Positions 7,568 through 16,426 of a stretch of 64,000 nucleotides of DNA are shown here, in pieces. This stretch comes from Promethearchaeota archaeon. Lineage in GTDB: Archaea; Asgardarchaeota; Lokiarchaeia; Sigyniarchaeales; Promethearchaeaceae. Numbering within the stretch: the first letter of the stretch is position 1; each line of letters starts with the position of its first letter. Below the pieces are notes generated by a model. It was not told the origin of the DNA. It did no database searches and saw only the letters and a program-made list of their open reading frames with translations. A program made the position numbers and the translations under genes. The stretch covers positions 1-64,000 of the forward strand of contig JAFGBS010000028.1 of assembly GCA_016933055.1 (NCBI GenBank), read 5' to 3'.

Positions 7568-7903
7568 TTACTTCTTTCCAATTATCCACAAAATTGAAGC
7601 AATAATAACTAAAGCTCCCCCGACATGCCAGTAGGTAAGAACAAGACCTAAAATACCCAAAATTAGAAGTAACCAACCATTATAGCGCAGTCCTTTCATC
7701 CTCTTAAAAGCATCACACGAGATCAATACCAAAAATCCAATTAAGATTGCTATGAGTGCAAAATACCAATCCACCAAAAAAAAGGCTAGATTCTGAATTG
7801 AAATTACTTTAAAACTCACTAAAATACCAAGAATTCCCTCAATAATGATAAATATACCACCAATAAAAGCAAGAGTTTTTGTAAAGGATCTTTTTTTTGC
7901 CAT
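7568..7903 (-). CDS. Small four-helix membrane protein, function unknown
   Basis: A 111-residue protein that starts with a basic segment (AKKRSFTK) and then has four hydrophobic helices at about residues 10-30, 37-60, 72-90 and 93-108. It has no catalytic or metal-binding motif. The length and helix spacing are typical of the many small four-helix proteins of archaea. It lies 53 nt downstream of the GNAT gene at 7957-9180 on the same strand and could share its transcript. Confidence 0.6.
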   Translation of the reverse strand: MAKKRSFTKTLAFIGGIFIIIEGILGILVSFKVISIQNLAFFLVDWYFALIAILIGFLVLISCDAFKRMKGLRYNGWLLLILGILGLVLTYWHVGGALVIIASILWIIGKK

Positions 7904-7956
7904 ATATCATCATTTTATAATCAGTAGAATTAGTTAAAAAAAATTCCTTTTGAGTC

Positions 7957-9180
7957 CTAAAAAAATTCTGTGCAACAATACTCGATTTTTGGAAACCAGA
8001 ATAATAGGGTCTCTTTATCCTCATTGCAGAGATTTTCTAGCCACCCGAAATATTCTATTTCTCCCACGTCTACAGTCCCATAGAGTAGAGCAGTTAGTCC
8101 CTCAATGGTAATTTTAGTGTCAGCACTCTCATTAGGATAAAATGTCGAGTGTAGCTGTCCTCCCTCTTCCCGTAATTTTAAAATTCCATTGTTCCATTCG
8201 CACATAGGATCTTTAACCTCAATACAAAGCTCTCGCTTTTCAAACTCAGGCACTGAAATTCCATCAAAAACAGTCTCTACATTGACAATTCTAACCATGG
8301 AAATGAAGTGTTGTTTTATATCAGTTTTTATATGTCCTTGGATCCATGATTGGAAATTATCTTCATGAGGAAATAATGGAAGCATTGCTTGTACGAGTTG
8401 TTCCGTATGAAGATAAATAAAATGAAACAATGCATGTTTTGCTTCTAGAGTTTTCGGAAAGAATCCAATTCTTCCCATTCGACCTATATTATCCTCTCCA
8501 AAGATTCGATTACCATATCCTTTCATACTGTAATACATGGCGCCTTCTACTTTTTTTTGAGCATTATATACTAAAACGAGCCAAGCGGGATTTCCTTCGG
8601 TAAATTCTTTCCAACGATCATCAAACAGTTTTACCCCACCGTTAAATTGCGAGACTGTATATTCTTGGAGTTCCCGTAATTCTCGTACTCCTTCCGAGAT
8701 TTGCATTCTCTTCAGACTGTATCCTTCAGGAAGGATTTTCCACCTTTCCAACCAGGATGGATTTAACTCGATGAATTGATGAGGTTTTGCATTCACATAA
8801 TTGAATTTCATATAAAATGAATCTTTGAACGGGGTGAGAGTACTGACAAGAATACCATCATTTTTCATCTTTTCGAAGGCACATATCATTAAATCTCTAC
8901 AGTATCCTTTTCTCCGATGCTCAGGGTAGGTACCCACCATACCCACACCAGCCATTTTTTTAAACGTTCCTCGAATATTCTGATTCAATGGGATGCTGCG
9001 AAGACAAGTCACAATCTTATCTCTAATTATTCCTACATGCCATTCCTTGTAAATCAATTCATATAATGCCTTAAAATGCTCAATTGCGGGAGGAGATTCA
9101 TCGTACACATATTTCAACAAATCAGCGATTGCGTTTTTATCCTTATCATCGGAATTGGCGACTCGAAAAACAACAGTCAT
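7957..9180 (-). CDS. Eis-like GNAT N-acetyltransferase with C-terminal SCP2-like domain
   Basis: The 407-residue length and layout match the Eis family: an N-terminal GNAT domain, a second degenerate GNAT-like domain, and a C-terminal sterol-carrier-like domain. The acetyl-CoA site is visible as GVGMVGTYPEHRRKGYCRDL (about residues 77-96), with the R/Q-x-x-G-x-x core in RRKGYC. The C-terminal part (FDGISVPEF onward, about 315-400) has the beta-rich composition of the SCP2-like domain. Family members acetylate amines on small molecules or proteins; the substrate here is unknown. It diverges from the GNAT gene at 9227, with 46 nt between the two starts. Confidence 0.75.
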   Translation of the reverse strand: MTVVFRVANSDDKDKNAIADLLKYVYDESPPAIEHFKALYELIYKEWHVGIIRDKIVTCLRSIPLNQNIRGTFKKMAGVGMVGTYPEHRRKGYCRDLMICAFEKMKNDGILVSTLTPFKDSFYMKFNYVNAKPHQFIELNPSWLERWKILPEGYSLKRMQISEGVRELRELQEYTVSQFNGGVKLFDDRWKEFTEGNPAWLVLVYNAQKKVEGAMYYSMKGYGNRIFGEDNIGRMGRIGFFPKTLEAKHALFHFIYLHTEQLVQAMLPLFPHEDNFQSWIQGHIKTDIKQHFISMVRIVNVETVFDGISVPEFEKRELCIEVKDPMCEWNNGILKLREEGGQLHSTFYPNESADTKITIEGLTALLYGTVDVGEIEYFGWLENLCNEDKETLLFWFPKIEYCCTEFF

Positions 9181-9226
9181 ATTTTTTACTTAGAGGGAAT
9201 GTCTTAAAAAATAGTAGGAGATCATT

Positions 9227-9766
9227 ATGAATATGTTAGAATTTGTGAAAACTAATCTAGATGAACATAAGGATATCGTTCGAGAATACACCACGCAATA
9301 CTTGAAATGGGTTCAAGATAATGTGTTAGAACATTACCAGATAGATATGTTCAAGGAGATTGGTATACCAATAGAAAAGTATGTGAATAATTTCATCGAG
9401 AAGAAAGCTTTTACTTCGGAATATTCATTTTTTCTCATCCATCATATAACTGATGATAAATATATTGGAATGGGGGCAATCCGAAAACACACAGAATCCG
9501 TTGGGGAAATAAAGCGAATGTATTTGGAGGATGAATATCATGGCGAAGGATATGGATTACAATTATTGAAATTTTTACTGGATACAGCAAAAACTCAAGG
9601 TTATGAAAAAGTGCGATTAGATACTCTTAAATTCATGGATAAAGCTCAGAGGATTTATGATTATGTGGGTTTTAAGGAAATTCCTCCATATGAAGAGAGT
9701 GAAGTACCCACAAAACTCTGTCAGATCATGAAATATTACGAAATAAATACAAACATACTATTATAG
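9227..9766 (+). CDS. GNAT-family N-acetyltransferase
   Basis: A 179-residue single GNAT domain. The acetyl-CoA-binding strand and loop are seen as IKRMYLEDEYHGEGYGLQLL (about residues 99-118), with a Q/R-G-x-G/A-like HGEGYG turn. The closing motif is IYDYVGFKEIPPY (about 145-157), the usual 'aromatic-x-x-x-GF' end of the fold. GGAG sits 6 nt upstream of the first ATG. The stop is followed after 1 nt by the start of the next GNAT gene, so the two are an operon. The substrate is unknown. Confidence 0.8.
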   Translation: MNMLEFVKTNLDEHKDIVREYTTQYLKWVQDNVLEHYQIDMFKEIGIPIEKYVNNFIEKKAFTSEYSFFLIHHITDDKYIGMGAIRKHTESVGEIKRMYLEDEYHGEGYGLQLLKFLLDTAKTQGYEKVRLDTLKFMDKAQRIYDYVGFKEIPPYEESEVPTKLCQIMKYYEINTNILL

Positions 9767-9767
9767 A

Positions 9768-10661
9768 ATGGATTTTAAGCTTGTAAAAAATAATTTGTGG
9801 GATAGAAGAGAGATGGATATTCGTTTCTATTCAGATCCGATTGTATTCGTGAGTACCGTAAAAACTTACCTGCACGAACATCCTATTGAAAATAATCTGA
9901 TAATAGGAATTCTCAATCAGATTGTAAAAGATCCCTTAACTTACGGTCCCACATCCCCAATATTAACAGAAATTAGAAATCAGGGTAAAATTGTGTTAGT
10001 GGCGACTCGAACTCCTCCTTGGAATACGATTTTATCCTATACGGAAAATTTGAAGGCAGTAGGGTTTTTAGCAACAGAATTAATGAAAAAAGATCCCAAG
10101 ACTCCCGGTATTTTAGGCCCAAAACTTGCGGTTCAAAGATTTATTCAGACATGGACAGAATCTAAAAATATTAAAGTGGAGTTAAGCATGAATGAACGAA
10201 TTTACAAAATAACTGAGGTAAATCCGGATACACTTGGTAATCATGAAATCATTCCTGCAAGATATAAACATAAAAAATTAGTTCGACGCTGGGGTTATGC
10301 ATTTATCCAAGAATCTATGCCCGAAACACCCCAAGATCAAATTAAGCGGTCACTAACCCGTGCCGTGAAAGACATAAAAGAAAAAAGAATCTTTTTACTC
10401 CTCGATAACGGGAAACCCGTATCAATGGCTCGCGATATAGCAATGGAGAATTGTGGAAGAGTAAATTATGTGTATACGCCTCCAGAATTACGTCGAAGAG
10501 GATATGCAACTGAATGTGTTGCCAAATTAACCCAGAAACTTCTTGATGAATATGATTATTGTGTTTTATTCACGGATCTCTCTAATCCCACATCAAATTC
10601 TATTTATCAAAAAATTGGCTATCGTCCTGTTATGGATGTGGATTTATTCAAATTTGGATAA
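9768..10661 (+). CDS. Two-part GNAT acetyltransferase
   Basis: A 297-residue protein. The C-terminal 130 residues form a clear GNAT domain: VNYVYTPPELRRRGYATEC (about 227-245) is the acetyl-CoA loop, and SNSIYQKIGYRPV (about 276-288) the closing motif. The N-terminal 150 residues are related in layout to the N-lobe of GCN5-like proteins with an extra degenerate acetyltransferase fold. It starts 1 nt after the stop of the preceding GNAT gene, so translation is likely coupled. Three GNAT genes within 2.7 kb suggest a local cluster for modifying small molecules or antibiotics, though no target is evident. Confidence 0.75.
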   Translation: MDFKLVKNNLWDRREMDIRFYSDPIVFVSTVKTYLHEHPIENNLIIGILNQIVKDPLTYGPTSPILTEIRNQGKIVLVATRTPPWNTILSYTENLKAVGFLATELMKKDPKTPGILGPKLAVQRFIQTWTESKNIKVELSMNERIYKITEVNPDTLGNHEIIPARYKHKKLVRRWGYAFIQESMPETPQDQIKRSLTRAVKDIKEKRIFLLLDNGKPVSMARDIAMENCGRVNYVYTPPELRRRGYATECVAKLTQKLLDEYDYCVLFTDLSNPTSNSIYQKIGYRPVMDVDLFKFG

Positions 10662-10699
10662 ACTCAACTTTTAATATAAATTACACCCCAAGTACAACT

Positions 10700-11389
10700 A
10701 TGAATTGGATTCAAATACTTATTCTTGTTATATTCGGAATAGATGCAGTTTTGCATTTGTTGAGTGAGTACCAGAAGATTAAAGGAAAATCAGGGGTGAT
10801 AATGGAGTATTTAACTAAACCTCTCCTCATGCCATTATTAGCGGCTTTTTACGTCGTGAGTGCATTAGCAAATGCCATTTCCATTAATTGGTGGTTCGTC
10901 GTAGGAATATTGGGTGGCTTTTTGGGAGATTTCTTCCTTTTGATTGATCAGAAACGCAATAAATTAATGTTCAAGCTTGGACTTATTGCTTTCCTATTTG
11001 GTCACATTTTCTACTTCATTGCATTTTTCATTCGTGGATGGGATTTTGCGGCATTTCAGTGGTGGAGTCTCATAATTGGTGCTCTTTTTGTTGTATACGG
11101 AGTAATACTAGCGCCAATTTTACTAAAACACACGGGAAAAATGTCCTTACCTGTAGGAATATACCTCGTAATAATTGTATTAATGGGAGTATCCGCGTCT
11201 GCATTAATTGGTATTATAAGCACTATGGGAATTGTCTTCCTTATAATTGGAGCATGGTTATTTATAATTTCAGATACTTTTAATGCAATTGGTCGTTTTG
11301 TGAAACCGATACGATATGAACGTATCTACACGATGTTTACTTATATTTTGGGACAATTATTTATAGTGTTAGGTTTCACTTTCGCCTAA
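10700..11389 (+). CDS. YhhN/TMEM86-family membrane protein
   Basis: A 229-residue protein with about eight membrane helices. Conserved points of the YhhN/TMEM86 family are visible: TKPLLMPLLA in the second helix (about residues 39-48), GDFFLL (about 75-80), and GLIAFLFGHIFYFIAFF (about 94-110) with a buried His. Near the end, ISDTFNAI corresponds to the family's conserved SD pair. Animal TMEM86 proteins hydrolyse the vinyl-ether bond of lysoplasmalogens. Archaeal lipids are isoprenoid ethers without that bond, so the reaction here may differ. It lies 38 nt past the GNAT gene and may share its transcript. Confidence 0.7.
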   Translation: MNWIQILILVIFGIDAVLHLLSEYQKIKGKSGVIMEYLTKPLLMPLLAAFYVVSALANAISINWWFVVGILGGFLGDFFLLIDQKRNKLMFKLGLIAFLFGHIFYFIAFFIRGWDFAAFQWWSLIIGALFVVYGVILAPILLKHTGKMSLPVGIYLVIIVLMGVSASALIGIISTMGIVFLIIGAWLFIISDTFNAIGRFVKPIRYERIYTMFTYILGQLFIVLGFTFA

Positions 11390-11395
11390 TTTTTT

Positions 11396-13063
11396 TTAAG
11401 CCCCTGTAGTATTTATCGGGTAAATTTTTTTCCCTCTGCGGTAAGTTTCCAAAACTTTTATTTTTTTAATATCTTTTGGGGCAATTTTTAGAATATTTTC
11501 ATCCAAAATAACAAAATCTGCATATTTACCTATTTCAATCGATCCTTTGTTTAGTTCTTGCCCTAATGCGGTGGCAGCATTTATAGTAAACATTCTTAAT
11601 GCTTCTTCTACTGATAATTTCTCCTCAGGAACAAAACCAAATCGATGTATAGCAACTCCTATTGCATTAAGAACATCGGGATTCTCAACTGGTGCGTCGG
11701 ATGCTCCTGCAAGCATTATTCCGCTGTCAAAAATGGATTTAAAGGGATATGTGAGGTTACACCGATCTTCACCTAATCGAGATTTCAACCAAAAATGTTC
11801 ACTTTCAATAAAAGCAGGTTGAGATGCAATAAAGATGTTATTTTCCTTGATTTCTCGCAAAAGGGATTCAGTTAGTATTGAAGCATGTTCAATTCGCATT
11901 ATTGGTAGTTTTTCGCTATATTTTACGTTCTCCTTTATTGATTTATACATTTTTACTAATTCTTGAATTGCTTTATCCCCAATTGCGTGGCATATAAGGT
12001 CATATCCCATCTTATACGCGAGTGTAAATTGATCTAGGAGTGCATTTTTATTTGATACAAGAAAACCATAATTTTTAGGAGGTCCATCCGAAAAAGGTTC
12101 ACTTAAATATGCAGTTCGCGCTCCGATTACTCCATCCAAAAAGCGTTTTATTCCCCCTACGACAAACTGATTTGTGTCCTTATCCAGTTTCTCCATAGTT
12201 TTTGTATACCGAAGTAATTTTTTCGGTTTATCGGTTATTAAATATAGGACATAATCCTGAAAGAGAGCGCTTTCTTTAATAAGAATCTGGATGATGGGAA
12301 ATTCCAAGGATCCCAAGCTCCCTGAGGGGCCTTCTTCACTGGTTTGAATTACCGCCCCGATGCTTGTTATTCCCAAGGAAGCCATTTCATGCGAAAAAGC
12401 TATTCCAGCTTCTATGAAGTTTTCAAAATTTGGAGTAGGTACTTGATCTAACAAGATTGAGGTTGCATTTTCAGTAAAAACACCGGTAGGTTCTCCATTA
12501 TCATCAGTTTCTATTCTACCCGATTCTAACACAAATTCAGAAACTGAATTTTTATTTATGTTTAGAATCTCAAGTCCGCGTGAATTAGTACAACAGCTAT
12601 GTCCATCATGTCTAAGCACTATAATAGGATGAGTTGTACTTATCTCATCCAAATCATTTCTTCGTGGGAATTGTCTTTCCGTAGGGTCAGTAAATCGTTC
12701 TTCTAAAAAATCAAGCCCTAATATCCAAAAGTCTTCTGATTTGGAAGAAATTTCCCTTTTAAATGCATTATTCAGCTCAGAGAAGCTTTTAACATCAGTC
12801 AATTGAAGTTGCGTTTTAAAGTATACAGAAATAATTGGATGCATATGGCTGTCGATAAAACCAGGTACTACTGTTTTTCCTTTCAGATCAATCCTTTTCA
12901 CTTTCAAATTTTTGTAATTTTTATCAATTAAATTCCGAATTTGCTTTTCCGATCCAACATATAATATTTTCTCGTTCAAAATAGCGAATGCATTATAAAT
13001 CGAAAAATTTTCATTTACAGTGATGATGATTCCATTGAAAAAAAGAAAAATAGTTGAAATCAT
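11396..13063 (-). CDS. YtcJ-like amidohydrolase
   Basis: A 555-residue metal-dependent hydrolase of the YtcJ group. The metal ligands of the amidohydrolase barrel are visible: PGFIDSHMHP (about residues 73-82, the HxH pair), HAIGDKAI (about 361-368), RIEHASI (about 389-395) and GASDAPV (about 455-461, the final Asp). A short N-terminal beta region and the last 60 residues make the small composite domain of the family (ADFVILD). Members hydrolyse N-substituted formamides or related compounds; the substrate is unknown. It is the last gene of the operon with the enolase-type enzyme and the broken transporter, 9 nt after the latter, which suggests catabolism of an organic acid or amide. Confidence 0.8.
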   Translation of the reverse strand: MISTIFLFFNGIIITVNENFSIYNAFAILNEKILYVGSEKQIRNLIDKNYKNLKVKRIDLKGKTVVPGFIDSHMHPIISVYFKTQLQLTDVKSFSELNNAFKREISSKSEDFWILGLDFLEERFTDPTERQFPRRNDLDEISTTHPIIVLRHDGHSCCTNSRGLEILNINKNSVSEFVLESGRIETDDNGEPTGVFTENATSILLDQVPTPNFENFIEAGIAFSHEMASLGITSIGAVIQTSEEGPSGSLGSLEFPIIQILIKESALFQDYVLYLITDKPKKLLRYTKTMEKLDKDTNQFVVGGIKRFLDGVIGARTAYLSEPFSDGPPKNYGFLVSNKNALLDQFTLAYKMGYDLICHAIGDKAIQELVKMYKSIKENVKYSEKLPIMRIEHASILTESLLREIKENNIFIASQPAFIESEHFWLKSRLGEDRCNLTYPFKSIFDSGIMLAGASDAPVENPDVLNAIGVAIHRFGFVPEEKLSVEEALRMFTINAATALGQELNKGSIEIGKYADFVILDENILKIAPKDIKKIKVLETYRRGKKIYPINTTGA

Positions 13064-13072
13064 TAATCTAAC

Positions 13073-14458
13073 CTACAAATTCAATTCTTCTAATTTCATT
13101 TTAATTTCTTTAGTTTTATCTGGAGTAAGATCATAAACAAGCCACATTGCCAAAAAACCAAGAAGGTAGAATACTGCAGGAATGATTGCACTATGAATGC
13201 GGATCCCTAAAAGTGCCGAAGCTGGTTGAGGAGTGACAATATAATCGGGATTAAAATTGGTGAAGTAATGAATTAATCCGAATGTCACAGCTTGTATCAC
13301 GATGGAAAACCGTCCAATAAAGGTTCTGAACCCATAGAATATACCTTCGCTTCTTTTTCCCAACTTCACTACTAGCTCATCAATAACATCAGAAAACGTT
13401 GGATACATCAGAGACCAAGTAGCTCCCATTGTAAATCCTACAAGTAAAGCACAAACCATAACCGCGTATGGGCTATTACTCAAGAAGAAAAAAATAAACA
13501 ACATTAATGATGTCAATCCCGTTCCGAACATGTATCCAATCCGATTCCCTAATTTTCTTCCTACATAAATCCATAACGGAACGGAGATTAACCCTCCTAT
13601 TAATACTGCTCCAGAAATAAATATCTCCAAATCTTCATCGCCGTATATAAATTCAGTAAGATATGGTATAGAGGCAAGCATAACAGTCATCATAACCGTT
13701 TGACCGAGATAAGCTGTTAGATAGGCTCGTACATTCTTTTGTTTTAAGGCAAATTTTACTGTTTGGAAATATGTTTTGTCAATTTTGAATTCTTGAACTG
13801 GTTCAGGAACAGCTCTCAAAACATCTTTTTCCCTCATTCCTGGAATCATGATGAGGATTGCAAAAATACATGTTATAGATACGAACATCGCAGCATAAAC
13901 ATAGGTAATTCGAACATTATAACGAATAAATATCGGAGGTATAAGCATTCCTAACGTGAGACCAATTTGACTAAGGAGGGTCTGTAAAGATGCTACTCTA
14001 GTTCGTTCTTTCTGACTACGAAACTTCTTTGGAAATATAGCCATCCAATTCGTGTTCCAAAATGAAAACGTCGTATCATATAGACAAATCAAAATGAGGA
14101 GCCAGAAGAAATGTTACCATGTATTATTTCCCGGAACAAGAAAAATTAATAAATATATGATTGCTGTTGGGAATGAGTTCAATATAAACCAAGTGAACCG
14201 TTTTCCCAGTTTCCGTGTAAACTTGAATTCTTTATCTGATATATATCCTGCAAGGGGATCGTTAAACATATTCCAAGCTCCATAGATAGCGATTGCGACT
14301 GAGACAAATACACCAGGCAATAATAACTCAGTTTCATAGAAATGATACACACGGATACTGAATGCTGTCATGATGAAATCATCAAAAAAACTACCAAAAG
14401 AATATGAGAGATGAGTTCCAAAACGATGTTTCATTTTATGTTCAATATTTGTAGTCAT
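13073..14458 (-). pseudogene. GPH-type sugar/cation symporter interrupted by an in-frame TAA
   Basis: One reading frame of 461 codons encodes a glycoside-pentoside-hexuronide (GPH) family major-facilitator transporter, but codon 115 is TAA (14114-14116 on the plus strand). Before it lie the N-terminal helices with the typical GAWNMFNDPLAGYISD (about residues 59-74). After it, with no frame change, the protein continues WLLILICLYDT and the remaining helices to the end. A true frame of normal length with a single nonsense codon suggests recent inactivation, a strain variant or a base error. TAA is not a known recoding codon, so read-through is unlikely. A restart at 14092 would lack three or four helices. 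An intact paralogue lies at 47737-49299. Confidence 0.75.
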
Positions 14459-14467
14459 TTATATTCC

Positions 14468-15688
14468 TCAGTTTATGGTTATAGTTGGTCCCGTTGCATA
14501 TTTTCTTAAAGATTTTTCATCCAACATAATTCCCCAGCCGGGACCGTGGGGAATGTCCACCCTACCATCATGATAATTGAGTGGTTCCTCAATAAGATCA
14601 TCCTCTATCATTATATAACCAAAGAGTTCTGTCGCATAATCAATTTGATGATAACGGGCTGCTGTTAAATGAGTATGGATTGCAGATGAGATTCCTAAAG
14701 GTTGTGAATGAAGTACGATGCCTAGTCCCCGCATTGCTGCATAATCCATAACTTTAAGTCCTTTAGTTATGCCTCCGGGGCGTTCCGTATTAATTCCGAA
14801 TACCCGAACAGCATTCATTTCAGCGAGCATTGTATATTCATTGACTGAGAAGCATCCTTCATGGGACATTAAAGGGGTTTGAATATGTTTTTGAACATAC
14901 TGCATAGCAAGATAATTATCTTTATCTACTGGTTGTTCAGCGAAATCGATTTCGAATGGTTCGATGGCTTTTATTGCCCGAATAGCATCATATGTGGAAT
15001 AGGCTTGATTATAATCTACTCGCAGATGAATTTTGTCTCCAAAAGTTTCTCTCATCATTTTAATCAGGTTTAGATCTTCTGAAATCGATTTTCCAAGTTT
15101 TAACCGAAAAGTGCGATATCCTTGCTTGTAAAACATTTGGGCGAACGCTTTCACAATTGAGGGATCTGCCAGGGGGAGCAAGGCTGCCAATGGTATCGAA
15201 TCAACCGGACAGCCTCCCATAAAGTCGTATGCTGGTCGTTGAGTGATCTTTCCCATCAAGTCATAAAGGCACATATCCAATAATCCCTTAGCTACCTCGT
15301 GTCGTGCAAAATTCTTATCTAATTTTGCAGTTATTCCTTGAATATTAAATGGACTTTCTCCAATTAGGTATTTTCCTATATGATCTTTAATACTACTATT
15401 AACTTGTGTCACAGAAATGCCAGTTTCGGGAAGCCATGCAATAATTTCTCCAATTCCTTGATTACCCTCGTTATCGGTAACTTTGCATATTGCAGCATCC
15501 ACTCCCAACCAAGCTTCTTCCACACCTATGGCTGTACCTGTTCCATCACCACTTTCCGCCATCGCTTGCTTAACTTGCTCAATAAATGGCACAAAAACGG
15601 GAGTTACTTCAATGTTTGAAATTTTATAACCCGAAGGAGTCACAATACGGACATATCTTCTTTTTAATTTAAAAATCTTTGAATTCAT
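14468..15688 (-). CDS. Enolase-superfamily enzyme (mandelate racemase / acid-sugar dehydratase-like)
   Basis: From the ATG at 15688 this is a 406-residue protein with an N-terminal capping domain and a C-terminal barrel. Visible barrel elements are a KxK-type lysine (FRLKLGKS), metal ligands RVDYNQ and FAEQPVD, and SHEGCFS. Where muconate-type enzymes carry a second lysine before the conserved GGI, this protein reads NTERPGGITKG, with none; a later LHSQPLG could supply the base of a His-type (mandelate racemase or glucarate dehydratase) enzyme. The frame opens at 15742, but a TATA box at 15717-15727 lies inside that extension. It heads the operon with a transporter and amidohydrolase, in keeping with sugar-acid or related catabolism. 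Confidence 0.7.
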   Translation of the reverse strand: MNSKIFKLKRRYVRIVTPSGYKISNIEVTPVFVPFIEQVKQAMAESGDGTGTAIGVEEAWLGVDAAICKVTDNEGNQGIGEIIAWLPETGISVTQVNSSIKDHIGKYLIGESPFNIQGITAKLDKNFARHEVAKGLLDMCLYDLMGKITQRPAYDFMGGCPVDSIPLAALLPLADPSIVKAFAQMFYKQGYRTFRLKLGKSISEDLNLIKMMRETFGDKIHLRVDYNQAYSTYDAIRAIKAIEPFEIDFAEQPVDKDNYLAMQYVQKHIQTPLMSHEGCFSVNEYTMLAEMNAVRVFGINTERPGGITKGLKVMDYAAMRGLGIVLHSQPLGISSAIHTHLTAARYHQIDYATELFGYIMIEDDLIEEPLNYHDGRVDIPHGPGWGIMLDEKSLRKYATGPTITIN

Positions 15689-15716
15689 AAAAACTGTAAA
15701 AAAGTCACTATTCTCG

Positions 15717-15727
15717 AATATATATAA
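15717..15727 (-). promoter_or_regulatory. TATA box in the divergent spacer at 15.7 kb
   Basis: The minus strand reads TTATATATATT about 30 nt before the ATG at 15688, fitting a nearly leaderless transcript of the catabolic operon. The element is almost palindromic and could also serve the rightward gene at 15777. Confidence 0.5.
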
Positions 15728-15776
15728 CGCGGTCCATAACAAAAGCGGAAATCAGATTTAAAAAAATTCCTACATT

Positions 15777-16400
15777 GTGTATGATATGGAATCTAAAACT
15801 CAATGGCAAATCCTCTTGGCTATTATATTTGGTGTGTTGTTACTAATTCCTATAGGGACCTTGATCTATATTACGCCAGCAACAGCTCTGGATGCTATTA
15901 TCCGATTGTCTGCGCTTTGGGGCTTTGTTGGGCTCACCGTCTCATCTATCGTGAATCTAAATAAGAGAATACTATACCAAAAATTTGGACTCAAATTCAT
16001 GCAATTGCATCATGGTTTGGCAATATTTTCTCTTGCTATGGCGACATTACATCCAGTTGCGTTCGCCATTAAAACAATGTCTATTTTAGTATTTATTCCA
16101 GATTTCTCCTCATGGTATAATTTTTGGTTACTCGGCGGCAGACCCGCATTGATTATCCTCTATATTGCGGTCATTGCTGCACTCTTCCGAAAAAAATCCA
16201 AAAAAGCTTGGAAATATATTCACATGCTTATCTATGTGGTTCTTGTGCTGATTTTAGTTCATGGAATCATGATTGGTACGGATTTTCAAAGTATAATCAT
16301 ATTGATTCTATTCAGTGTATTATCTTTGGGGGCTTTTTTGACCTTTTTGTACCTTCGGACAAATTCATTAGGAATATTGTCAAAAAAGAAAGAAAAATAG
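15777..16400 (+). CDS. Ferric-reductase-like transmembrane haem protein
   Basis: A 207-residue protein with about six membrane helices. Two helices carry paired histidines with the spacing used to hold two haems: HHGLAIFSLAMATLHP (about residues 77-92) and HMLIYVVLVLILVHG (about 142-156). This is the signature of the ferric-reductase-like transmembrane domain (NOX/YedZ/MsrQ group). It has no flavin or NAD(P)H domain and no second redox subunit next door, so it resembles stand-alone YedZ/MsrQ-type proteins that pass electrons across the membrane. The start may be GTG at 15777 or ATG at 15786. It converges with the ATPase gene. Confidence 0.7.
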   Translation: MYDMESKTQWQILLAIIFGVLLLIPIGTLIYITPATALDAIIRLSALWGFVGLTVSSIVNLNKRILYQKFGLKFMQLHHGLAIFSLAMATLHPVAFAIKTMSILVFIPDFSSWYNFWLLGGRPALIILYIAVIAALFRKKSKKAWKYIHMLIYVVLVLILVHGIMIGTDFQSIIILILFSVLSLGAFLTFLYLRTNSLGILSKKKEK

Positions 16401-16426
16401 GAAATAAAAACAGAAAAAAACATAAA

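Noticed and set aside
14114..14116. Read-through of the TAA in the GPH transporter as selenocysteine or pyrrolysine
   Set aside because: Those systems use TGA and TAG; no TAA recoding is known, and no SECIS-like structure was looked for or seen nearby.
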